Position numbers and translations under genes: made by a program. Under the pieces are notes generated by a model. That model saw only the letters and a program-made list of their open reading frames with translations, did not search any database and had not been told where the DNA came from. Of a stretch of DNA of 64,000 nt, positions 34,266-44,507 are shown one piece after another. This stretch comes from Cervus elaphus (Eukaryota > Chordata > Mammalia > Artiodactyla > Cervidae), in NCBI RefSeq assembly GCF_910594005.1, contig NC_057818.1:57982001-58046000 (forward strand), in the 5' to 3' direction. Positions within the stretch are counted from its first letter, which is position 1; every line of letters starts with the position of its first letter.

Positions 34266-35386
34266 CTTTAAAGATGTGGGAAAATAGAGCTCTCTAAATG
34301 GAGGAGACAATGAACTGGAGCAGTTGATTCATAAAACCTAGAAAAACACACACAGGAAGTAGAGCAGCAACATTCTCAGGTGTTAAATCATGTTTAATGC
34401 AACTTATCAGAACACCGAACATTACTTCCTTGGTTGGTCATCAGATAGCATTCAGGGCATCATTTTCAGTGGCGTTTGGCTCCGCCCAAACGCACTGTGA
34501 ACCTAGCGTGTCCTGCTCACTTCAGTTCAGGTCAGTCGCTCAGTCGCCCTGGACTGCATCTCGCCAGGCCTCCTGCTGCCCCTGGTTTTCTCTCCAAGAA
34601 ATTGGGGATGGAAATGCCTCCAGGCTCCTGGTCTCTGAAGTTGCAGGTGCCACGCCTGCAGAGAGGTGGTCACAAAGCAAATCATTTCGTGAAAACCTGT
34701 GTCCCCAGGCTGCAGAGGGGGGTGAAAAAAGCTAAGGACAGGGGAGACCTTTGGGAAGAATTCTGCAAGTAAAGCCTGGCAGGAACCCAAGACCCCCAGG
34801 TGATTCCCACCACTCACTCACCTCTCCCCTCCCAGCCCCCAAGGGTACAGGCAGGCTCTGGACCACCACACCCATCCTAGAAAGAGCCCCTCCCCAGGGA
34901 ATCAGGTTGACCTTCTTTGCTTCTGGAAGTTCCCTCCCTAAACCCTCCCTTCCTGAGGTCTCAGGTGTGAGGTTTCCCCTCAGGGCTCTGAATGGGGGTC
35001 TTCCTCTTACGTTTCTTTCACAACCTTCCTAGGGTGGGTCAGGTAGTAGAGAAGCAGGGTCCACTGTCTCTCGTGAACTGTTCTCTGTAACTTGAAAAGG
35101 AAGGAGAAGAACTAGCCCAGACAATCTGCAAATAGTGTAGAGCACCAGGATGTGATTAGCATTATCAGGTTAGTCTTGATTCCCCACTACAGATTGGGAA
35201 CACAGAAAGTCGAGAAGGAGCTCAGAAAAGGGTGAGGGAAACAGGAAAACTTTTTCTTCTCTTTCCCTGCAGCAGTTGCAGGTTAAAGAGCTGCATGGAT
35301 GTCTTTGAAGGTATTTTCTCAAGATGCAGATGTGAGTTTGTGACGTAACATCCCCAGAGAAGACGCAGAGCAGGAGGAAGGAGGAA
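34266..35386 (+). promoter_or_regulatory. Upstream region of ZNF unit C
   Basis: Collinear with the upstream regions of units A and B, to a start codon at 35387. The promoter role is inferred from position only. Confidence 0.35.
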
Positions 35387-35401
35387 ATGTCAGCTTCTCA
35401 G
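35387..35401 (+). pseudogene. ZNF unit C relic coding exon 1 (MSASQ)
   Basis: ATG TCA GCT TCT CAG with an intact GTACGTG donor. There is no KRAB exon downstream in this unit to splice to, so it is scored as part of a pseudogene. Confidence 0.65.
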
Positions 35402-35953
35402 GTACGTGTCCTGTCCCGGGTGTGGGGCTGTGTCTGCTTTTCTTCCTGAAATGCCTGGACTGAGAACTTGCAGACCTTTAGTTCTCTGCTTCTAACTTTT
35501 CTGCCTGCGTGTTTGTTATCAAGTTCTTTATTTTTTTCCTTTTCTTCTTATCTTAGTGAAGCCTGGCTCTTTAGACCACTTCTCCCTTGTGTCCCAGAAT
35601 CTTGTCTCCCTTGTCTGTATCCTGGCTTTCTATGGAGCATGATGAATTCTCAACATGAATTAGCGACTTTCAACTGGTGAATATATTCCCTTTGTGAGAG
35701 AGAAACACGGAGAGACACTGGTATCCGAGATTCCTATTGGGATGTGGTTCGGTGTTGGGATCTTAGGGAACTAAGGGAAATGCCATGATGAGTTTACATG
35801 GGGATGCAATTTCAGCTCTTTAGGAGTTAGAAAATGCCCTTATATATTGAATAAGCTCAGTGATCGAGAATTTTTCAGAAAATGCTCAGAAATAAAAAGA
35901 AAACTAAGAGATACTGTCCTCTGTAATGCTAAGACTTACTAGTTAAAACACAA

Positions 35954-36210
35954 TGTTAGGTAGTTAGAGCAGGGAAAAAGAGTCCAAAATGGAGGTGGCT
36001 AAAAGACCTGGAAGGGAAAGCCCGCGAAAATAGAACAAAGGAAGGTCTGAGGACTGGAGTGAGAACCTCAGGTAAAACAAACAATTTTTTTTCTTTGTTT
36101 ACATAAGATTTACATAAGACAGACCCAGGGGCAGAGAAACAGATAAAAAGAGGAGCCAAAGGCCTCTTCCTTCTTCCCTTCGTCTCTCTCTCCCGAGCTA
36201 TGGGGTTATC
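35954..36210 (+). mobile_element. 5' part of intronic LTR, fused to zinc-finger exon
   Basis: Same insertion as 4428 and 19836, starting TGTTAGGTAG. It breaks off after TGGGGTTATC and runs directly into zinc-finger exon sequence. The TATA-like ATAAAA is retained about 65 bp upstream of the junction. Confidence 0.7.
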
Positions 36211-37839
36211 ATTTTTTGAAACATACACGTTCTCTGAAGGTGAATGTGGAAAATCTGGAAAGTCATCCAGTCTCTACTGCAAATACTCATTCAAACCACT
36301 CTGAACACAGGCTTCAATTACACATACATTCAAGCACGTCTGAAAACCAGAAATTTAAAAATGATGGGGAAAACTCACAATATAATCAATTTGAGGGATC
36401 TGTGAGCAAGGGGTCATTATTCTTCCACCAACTGACAATTTCTCTCTGTTCCAAAATGTGTAATGTTGATAATAATGGAAAAGAGTTAATCCCACCATCA
36501 TTGTTCAATACTCATCATGATATGGTTAATATGGAACAACTTCTCACATGTAATAACACGAATCAGGCCTTAAGCAAGAGCTCTACCCCCAATAATTACA
36601 AGAATATTTACGATGGAGTGAGAAGCTATTCATGCAATGAAACTGGATCTAAAATTGAACAAGACTCTAACCCTATGAAACATCAGGGACCTCAATCTTC
36701 AGACAAGGATTCTAAAAATAGTACATGTAGGAATATCTTTTATCAAGCATCAGGTCTTCCACTAAAGAAGAGTACACATACAGGAGAGAAGACTTATAAT
36801 TGTGAATATAGTGATAGTTCTAATCAGTCTTCAAATCTTACTCAACAGCAGAATATTCAGGATCCGCAGAAAAGTTACAAGTGTAAGAAATGTGAGAAAG
36901 CCTTTACTAACTCATCCAGTCTAAGTAGACACAGGAAAATTCATTCAAGATGGAAACCTTTTATAGGTACATATAAATGTACAAAGTGTGGCAAAGCCTT
37001 TAATCAGAAGTCAAATCTTACTCAGCACCAGAGAATTCATACTGGAGAGAATGAATAAATTCTCTTATAAATGTAATCCTTATAAATGTAAGGATTGTGG
37101 CAAAGAATTTAACCAGTGCTCAGGTCTCACTTACCATCAGAAAATTCATACTGGAGACAAGCCTTATAAATGTAAGGATTGTGGCAAAGCATTTAGACAG
37201 CACTCATGTCTTACTAAACAGCAAGTAATCCATACTGGAGAGAAATCTTATAAATGTAAAGAATGCAGAAAAGCCTTCAGTCACTACTCAACTCTTACTA
37301 AACACCAGCGAATTCATACTGGAGAGAAGCCTTATAAATGTAAGGATTGTGGCAAAGAATTTAACCAGTGCTCAGGTCCTACTTACCATCAGAGAATTCA
37401 TACTGGAGAGAAACCTTATAAATGTACAGAATGTGGGAAATCCTTTAGTCAGAACTCAACTCTTACTCAACGCCAGTGAATTCATACTGGGGAGAGGCCT
37501 TATAAATGTAAGGATTGTGGCAAAGACTTTAGCAAGCACTCAGGTCTTACTTACCATCAGAGAATTCATACTGCAGAGAAACCTTATAAATGTAAAGAAT
37601 GCGGAAAAGCCTTCGGTCACCACTCAAGTCTTATTCAACACCAGCGAATTCATAACGGAGAGAAACCTTACAAATGTAAAAAATGTGGAAAGCCTTTATC
37701 AAGAACTCACATCTTACTCAACATCAGAGAATTCATACTGGAAGAAAAACCTTATAAATGTAAGGAAAGTGGCAAAGGCTTTAACCAGAGCTCTCACCTT
37801 ACTAAACATCAGAAAGCACGTACTGGAGAGAAACTCTAG
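36211..37839 (+). pseudogene. C2H2 zinc-finger pseudogene, unit C, KRAB lost
   Basis: Begins inside the zinc-finger exon at the point matching 11560 of unit A; about 330 bp of exon start and both KRAB exons are gone. An open frame runs to a stop at 37056-37058 after two fingers. A frameshift there is followed by five more fingers to a TGA at 37477-37479 (CAGTGA where CAGCGA is expected). More fingers and a second frameshift near 37690 lead to TAG at 37837-37839. I count about eleven finger positions, several with lost ligands. The finger sequences (CKDCGKEFNQCSG type) are well diverged from units A and B. No start codon of its own is in frame at the new 5' end. Confidence 0.85.
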
Positions 37840-37996
37840 TAATAAAATAAGTGATGGAAGAGGTTTGTCCTAAACATACACTTCAGAAAATACAGGACGG
37901 TTTATTTAAGAAAGATAAGAAATGACATAAAACAATGTAGAAAAGTATTTAAAGAAAGTTAAATCTAAATAAATACCAGATATTGCACACTAGAAA

Positions 37997-38119
37997 AAGT
38001 GAAAGTTGCTCAGTTGTGTCCAACTCTGCAACCCCAGGGACTGTGTCCATGGAATTCTCCAGGCCAGAATACTGGAGTGGGAGGTGGATTCTTTACCAAC
38101 TGAGCTTTCAGGGAAGCCT
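37997..38119 (-). mobile_element. Short Bov-tA SINE
   Basis: Internally deleted Bov-tA on the minus strand, flanked by a perfect 12-bp duplication GCACACTAGAAA (37985-37996 and 38120-38131). Unit C only. Confidence 0.85.
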
Positions 38120-38131
38120 GCACACTAGAAA

Positions 38132-39570
38132 GCATTTCATCAATCCTGTTTTTTGAAGTTCTCTTCAGGAGAAGTATTGTAGATAGTAATCCATAGTTAA
38201 AACATAGAAAATTGATATGTTAGTATGGATCACAAGATGAAGGGTTGGTATTTAGAAATGTACAAATATTAGCAATATATCTTTGCTTATATTGACACGA
38301 TTTGTGATTATTTGAAAACCAAGATATGCTATTGAACTCTCAAATTACTCCATGCTGCTATGCTTCATTTTTAGTGTGTATGCAAAGTTACATTTTTGAT
38401 GATTGCTACTCAAAGATGAGAGAAGGCCATCTATCCTAGAGAGAAGTCATTTATATTTATTCTCCATTAGGAGATTAAGGACACAGTGATGTAGCATGTA
38501 CACTGAACATTTAAATGGAGGTGTTAGTCATTCTTGTCAAACATCCCTATAGGTCACCATGAAGTAAGTGTCCAGGGAGTAATTCCACATATTAAAGTAA
38601 GATGCACATTTTCAATAGTTATGTCACTTGCATTTTAAGGAAAATACACTGACAGTTCACTGAACTCTTGATGTAGCTTTATAATATCAACAGATGTCAT
38701 GAATATTAGTTGACATGTTTCAAATAAAGATACCTCTGATACCCTAGAAATGTATGGAAACCCTTCTCAGAAAAGTCATGTAATTAGTGTACATCTTGTT
38801 TCATTTGTAAATGATTAGCCTCCATTTTGTAACCGTAGAAATCACAGTTCTGAGATCATTGTATCAGAGGAATGAATATCGTTGTTTATGCTTGTAATCT
38901 GTATTTAATCAGTTACACAGTGGATTGGAAAAGGTTTTATTCTTTCTATGTGTGATAGTACATGTTAATAAAACTGATGGTTTCTTGTGATAAAGCCGGA
39001 ATGTAATGAATGAAGTGTCAACCTACCGATTTAAGGTTGCAGGGAAGAATACCTAACAATAAACTCTTTGTTAGCACAGAGGGATGATATCTGTAACAAT
39101 TAGTTTCCTTACTGCCTTTACGCCTCAAATAATTGGATATTTCCCATCATTTCTCCTTTGTACTTTCCCCTCCTCTCTGTAACTGCTGGGACATTGTGAT
39201 GGTTCCAATAAGGATTATACAGAGTACTGTTGAGTGCTCCCCTGAACTGCTCCATGCTGTTGCTGCCTCAGCATCTGTCTGGGGAGCAGCATCTGCAGGT
39301 CCTTGAACTCACACCAGCCAGTCCTGTGAGCACCTGCTCTAGACAACCACCCACCTTGTGATCAGCAGTCTTGCTGAACCCCAGGTTCTACTTCACAGGC
39401 TCCCCACTTCAATGCCACCCTCACAGTGCTCACCAGATTCCTGCTCCCCTTGGTTTGAATAGACCCATCCACACTCAGCCTGGGGAGCCCACAGCACTTC
39501 ACCCAGGGTGTCTTATAAAGGCCTGAACACCAAGTACTGGAACTTTCTCTGCTTGGTCCTAACCTTGACC
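38132..39570 (+). other. 3' flank of unit C
   Basis: Diverged but collinear with the 3' flanks of units A and B, with AATAAA at 38967-38972. No gene seen. It ends at the junction with unit D. Confidence 0.5.
38967..38972 (+). terminator. Candidate polyadenylation signal, unit C
   Basis: AATAAA at the position aligned with units A and B. Confidence 0.45.
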
Positions 39571-40362
39571 TAAGAAATTCCTGCCCTAAACCCTCCCCTT
39601 CTGAGAGGTCTCAGCTGTGCTGAGTGTGAGGGCTGAAGCTCAGGGCTCCTGAGTGTGGGTCTTGGGGGAGAAGCATCAGAACAAACAGAATTTGCTAAAG
39701 ACTCATTTCATGGCCCCACTTCAGACCTGCAGATTCATAACTTCTTAGGGTGGGGACCTGACCTCGAGGGGCTCATATTCACTGAAGTGGTTCAGAAAGA
39801 ATCTTTTAAGTGGTTTCAACCTGGTTTGCTATCAATATCACATGACCAGTGTTAAGGGATAGCCTCCCCGGTGCCCTCCCCACAGAGTGCTCTCGGTCCT
39901 GTGGGAGCATCAGTGTGGTGTGTAGGAAGTGCTCCAGGGGATTCTAAGGGGAGGCCCGGGATAAGGACGCGGCTCCTGGTGCATTTGTGAGAGCTGAGGC
40001 CCGCTTTCAGTCCAAGAAGAGGCCGCAGGGTTGGTCTAGCTGGATTTGGACCGGGAAGTCAACTCACATCATCTGTGTGAGCAGAGGGTTAGGAGTTCTC
40101 TATGGGGAGAGAACAATCAAGAAATTAGTTCACAGACTGGTCTCCAGGTAGGAAGTGATTGTTCCTGAATCTCTCCTGAGACAGAGGACAGGAGAGGTGA
40201 GTCTTTTCAGCTTTTCAAGGTCCTTCTGTCTGTAGTGGTGAAGTAGTTGCAGGTTTAAGAGCTGTGCGGATGCCTTTGAAGGTATTTTCTCAAGATGCAG
40301 AGATACGTTCGCTGCATAACATCCCCAGAGAAGACGCAGAGCAGGAGGAAGAAGAGGAGGAG

Positions 40363-40377
40363 ATGGCAGCTTCTCAG
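40363..40377 (+). pseudogene. ZNF unit D relic coding exon 1 (MAASQ)
   Basis: ATG GCA GCT TCT CAG followed by GTACATG donor, after a GAAGAAGAGGAGGAG 5' UTR like the other units. Its KRAB-A partner exon is broken. Confidence 0.65.
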
Positions 40378-42045
40378 GTACATGTCCTGTCCTGGGTCTG
40401 GGTCTGTGTCTGCTTTTCCTCCTGAAATGCCTGGACTGAGGGAACCTGCAAACCTTTAGTTCTCGGCTTCTAAGTTTTCTGCCTGGGGCGTTTGTTATCA
40501 ACTTCTTATTTTTTCCTTTTCTTACCATAGTGAGGACCGGCTCTTTAGACCACTTCTCCCTTGTGTCCCAGAACCTTGTCTCCCTTGTCTGTAGGGAGCA
40601 TGATGAATTCTGGCTTTCTATAGAGCATGATGAATTCTCAACCTGAATTAGTGACTTTCAACTAGTGAGAATATTCCCTTTGTGAGAAATAAACATGGGG
40701 AGGCATAGGTTCTGAGATTCCCATTGGCATGTGGTTCAGTCTTGGGATCTTAGAGAAGTAGGGGAAATTAGTGATGAATTTACATGTATATGCAACTTCA
40801 GACATTTAGAACAGGATTAAGAAATTGTCCTTTATGAACAGAATTACTGCAGTGGTCCAGAGTTCCACAGGAAGTTTGGGGGAAAGAAGGAGAAAAGTAT
40901 GAGAGAGTGTTCTCCACATTGGCAGGAAGGACTCACTCTTAAGTGTAGCCTTAGGATACAGAACATGGAAGTTATGTAAGAAGAGAATTTTGCATAAAAC
41001 TGGTATTTTCAGGATTCAGATCACTGCTAACATTTATCCCATTACACCTCACGTTTTCTGGTTCAGGTGCTTCTGTGATACTGCAACTGGGATGTTCTTG
41101 CTTTCTGTCATTAAAATGGATTTTTGAAAGATTTAGTGAGGGATGTGTATAAGCTGACAAAATTAATGTAGCAAACCACACCTTCTTAGTTCTGTTTGCT
41201 TTGGAAAATGAACACTCACCTGTGTTTAGTAAGGTTCTTGCTTTTGGGGAATGGAGGTTTTCATCACTCAAGCCCAGGTCTGATCATTTCCGTTAATAAT
41301 ATACTCTGTGCTCATTTTCCAGACAGAAATCTTATCACATCTTTGTGTTTTCTACAATATTTACAAGAATGTTATTACTTATGTATGTTTAACTGTTAAA
41401 TCTAAAATATGATTCAACACACATGATAGAGATTTTCAAAGGAATAAAAGATTCAGAACCAAGAGCTCTAATTTATTTTATGTCTTTGTGTTCTTGCACT
41501 GTAATGTATTTTAAAAATATAGATTATTGCCACAAATAAATTATAAGATTTAAGCACAGAAATCTACTCCTGATTTTATAAACATGAATAATTTTTCTCC
41601 CAAATAGTGTATGGTTGTGTGCATGAAAATGTTAACAGTATATGACATTTTTTCTGTTTTTGATATTTTTGCCAGTTACCTCAACTGGTAAAACATCCAT
41701 TAGAGTGGTCTCTGTGTTCAGTTCAGTTCAGTCGCTCAGTCAGGTCTCTGTGTTGACTTAATTCTTTTTACATAAAATTGAGCTCAGATCCATTGAAGTA
41801 AATCCCAAGCTCTACCATTTTCTGAATATTTGATCAAATATTCCAAACCATTTTGAAGAGCAATATTTTTTATCTAAAATTATTTATATGGCTCATTCAA
41901 GGTTAAAAAAATAAAAAACTGTTAGAAAGTTCTATAGTTCAAAAATAGGCAAAAAGATTGTTTTCTCTGCTTACTAATCTATTAAACCTGTAAAATCTGT
42001 AAAGTGCATAAAGTTCAATAATAACTATGAATTCTTACCTGGCTC
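40378..42045 (+). other. Intron 1 of unit D
   Basis: AT-rich, diverged from intron 1 of units A and B. Contains a tiny retroposed insert at 41719-41742. No gene recognised. Confidence 0.45.
41719..41742 (-). mobile_element. 24-bp BovB/Bov-tA tail insertion
   Basis: The minus strand reads TGACTGAGCGACTGAACTG plus AACTG, the extreme 3' end of BovB or Bov-tA. A perfect 12-bp repeat GGTCTCTGTGTT flanks it (41707-41718 and 41743-41754). Confidence 0.8.
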
Positions 42046-42693
42046 TTTTCAGTTCAGTTCAGTTGCTCAGTTGTGTCCGACTCTCTGCCACCTCATGGAC
42101 TGCAGCACACCTTACAATCACCAACTCCCGGAGCTTACTCAACCATACGTCCGTTGAGTCAGTGATGCCATCTAACCATCTCATCCTCTGTCATCCCCTT
42201 CTCCTCCCGCCTTCAACCTTTCCCAGCATCAGGGTCTTTTCAAATGAGTCCGTTCTTCACATCAGGTGGCCAAGGTATTGGAGTTTCAGCTTCAGCATCA
42301 ATCCTTCCAATGAATATTCAGGACTGATCTCCTTTAGGATGGACTGGTTGGATGTCCTGGGGACTCCCAAGAGTCTTCTCCAACACCACCGTTCAAAAGC
42401 ATCAATTCTTTGGCACTCAGCTTTCTTTATAGTCCAACTCTCACATCCATATATGACTGCTAGAAAAAACATAGCTTTGACTAGACAGACCTCTGCTGAC
42501 AAAGTAATGTCTCTGCTTTTTTATATGCTGTCTAAGTTGGTCATAGTTTTTTCTTCCAAGGAGTAAGCGTTTTAATTTCATGGCTGCAGTCACCATTTGC
42601 AGTGATTTTGGAGCCCAAAACAATAAAGTCTCTCACTGTTTCCATTGTTCCCCCATCTATTCGCCATGAAGTGATGAGACTGGATTCCATGGC
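42046..42693 (-). mobile_element. BovB 3' fragment
   Basis: Decayed BovB C-terminal region on the minus strand (IKKAECQRIDAFERWCWRR). It is unique to unit D, inserted at the point matching about 7005 in unit A. Confidence 0.85.
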
Positions 42694-42947
42694 TATCGGC
42701 CATGGCTCTTTGACCTCCGAGCTATTCACAATGGCCATTTATCAACCAGACATTTAGTTAAAACTAAGCTTGTTCAAGATGAAAAACTGTGGCCCCACCC
42801 TAGAATTCTTGACTCACAATGTGCTTTTAAAAAAATTCCTGCTTTGATTGATATTTATCCTGTGGAACACAAGGAAAATCCTCAAAAATAAATATGCCTC
42901 TGTTGATCACATTTAATAGTTTTTCTCCCAGATGAATGAATGAATCA

Positions 42948-43148
42948 TAGTCTCTCAGTCATGTCCCACTCTTTGTGACCCCATGGACTATATAGCCTGC
43001 CAGGTTCCTCTCTCCATAAGATTCTCCAGGCAAGAATACTGGAGTGGGTTGCCATTTCCTTCTCCAGGGATCTTCCCAACCGAGGGATCGAATCCAGGTC
43101 ACCCGCATTGTGGACAGATTCTTTACCGTCTGAGCCAGTAGGGAAGTC
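42948..43148 (-). mobile_element. Bov-tA SINE
   Basis: Reverse complement of Bov-tA, with GAATACTGGAGTGGGTTGCC and a CTGAGCCAGTAGGGAAG end. Unit D only. Confidence 0.85.
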
Positions 43149-43399
43149 AAAGTGGCTTTGTGGATCATATGTCATCCTGTTTTCTTCAGGTTAGAAATAT
43201 GGTAGCGCATATTGCTATATAAAAAAGTATATTATTGTATAACATCAGACACTCTTCTCATTGAAAAACTAGTTCTCTGAACTTGCTGTTTTCATCTTGG
43301 GTCACATAAGGAAGTCTTCCCACAGTCACATGGCATATGTACTTTGTATTTCTGGGACGGCTGACATTCCAGGGTCTGGCCATAGACTTCACTCAAGAG

Positions 43400-43420
43400 T
43401 GAGAGAGTCAGTTCCAAAAA

Positions 43421-43453
<33 letters not shown>

Positions 43454-43984
43454 AGAGAGAGTCAGTTCCCAGGCAGGTTGATAAGAAGTCCGAGGGTCCC
43501 CAAGGAGAGAGGGGTCTGGAATTCTCAAGGAAGAGGAAAGGACAAACTTTTTTGTCTACATTCCTTAGTCTTCATCAATTACATAACTCAGTTTAAACTG
43601 TACTAGGGATTATACAACAACACTGTATCCTGCTTGAGGACAGTTTCTCTTTCCTGAAAAACCTTCTGGCTAATCCTGTTATCTTAAAATGTAAATTATG
43701 GGAGTGGGTCTAGTAAGACCTTTACAACCTCCAGACATTCTTTTGATTCATTGTGATGACTAATTAAAAGGTATATAACTTCCTTGCCAACACCAGCGAG
43801 TGGGCACTCTTTCTGCCCCCTTCTGATGTCTATTTCAGACGCTTTCTCTACCTCTTTTATACTTTAATAAAACTCTATTACACAAAAGCTCTGAGTGATC
43901 AAGCCTCATCTCTGGCCCCAGATAGAATTCTTCTTCGGAGGCCAAGAATCCTGGCATCTTCTGTGGTTCAGCAACAACCTTTCA
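43400..43984 (+). mobile_element. Solo LTR inside the KRAB-A exon of unit D
   Basis: Runs from TGAGAGAGTC to CAACCTTTCA with a 4-bp target-site duplication AGAG (43396-43399 and 43985-43988). It has AATAAA (near 43866) in the sense direction. It is unrelated by eye to the LTRs at 2219, 16847 or 4428. It contains a poly(A) insert at 43416-43454. Confidence 0.85.
43416..43454 (+). mobile_element. Poly(A)-only insertion in the LTR
   Basis: A 39-bp A-rich tract (A run, then GAAAGAAAAGAAAAA) flanked by the 15-bp repeat GAGAGAGTCAGTTCC (43401-43415 and 43455-43469). This has the layout of a retroposition event of which only the tail was copied. Confidence 0.75.
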
Positions 43985-44071
43985 AGAGGAGCGGGAATGC
44001 CTGGACCTCGGTCAGTGGAAATTGTCCAGGGATGTGATGTTACAGAACTACTGGAACCTGGCCTGCTTGGG

Positions 44072-44507
44072 TGAGGATAGCTTCCTCCCAGAATCCCTTA
44101 TCTACCCTCAGGGTTTGGGGTCCTTCACTTGTAGAATGTCTCCTGGAGGCTCCTGCATCCCACGATCTCTGCTATTGAGGAATAAATGGGAGTTTGTGAG
44201 TACAGACAAAAAGCTCCATGATGATTCACATGATTCTAACCTTCTTCTTTCTTGAGTTCTCTGCCTCCTTCGCTCTAGACTAGTGGTCACTGTCTAACTT
44301 TACTGGTATAAAGTCATGCTGCCCTCCTCATAAAGACAGAGGTCCACTCTTATTTTTGGCTGAGTGTTATTCTGATGGAGATCTCAGGATCTGGGTTTTA
44401 ACTATTGCCTACTACAGTAAAGGTGCTTTCTATAAAGCTTTTAGAGAAGTTACATTCTAGACTTTTTACACATTCTACAATGCCTTCCTCTCTCACGAGA
44501 CCGCAAT
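44072..44507. other. Sequence 3' of the unit D KRAB exon
   Basis: No KRAB-B exon or repeat recognised. It starts with a retained GTGAGG donor and diverged intron. Confidence 0.4.

Larger units (their letters stand above)
32944..39570 (+). repeat. Tandem KRAB-ZNF unit C (deleted)
   Basis: Starts with a solo LTR like unit B and keeps the promoter region, exon 1, part of the intronic LTR, part of the zinc-finger exon and the 3' flank. It lacks the rest of intron 1, both KRAB exons and the start of the zinc-finger exon. The 3' flank joins unit D near 39570. Confidence 0.8.
39571..44071 (+). repeat. Tandem KRAB-ZNF unit D (truncated relic)
   Basis: Starts part way through the promoter-like region (about the position matching 3410 in unit A) and keeps exon 1, a diverged intron 1 and a broken KRAB-A exon. 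It has neither the intron-1 LTR nor the BovB and SINE insertions shared by units A and B, so it is the oldest branch. No KRAB-B or zinc-finger exon follows within the window. Confidence 0.75.
43355..44071 (+). pseudogene. KRAB-A exon of unit D, split by an LTR
   Basis: The exon halves are 43355-43399 and 43985-44071, together matching the KRAB-A exon of units A and B. The splice acceptor TTTCAG is TTTCTG here. Several residues are changed, including Trp of EEW to Arg and loss of the MLENY motif (LQNYWN). A 585-bp LTR sits inside. A KRAB product from this unit is very unlikely. Confidence 0.9.

Noticed and set aside
37349..37873. 174-codon frame within the unit C zinc-finger region
   Set aside because: Wrong-frame reading of the finger repeats; the repeated pattern reflects the underlying 84-bp periodicity.
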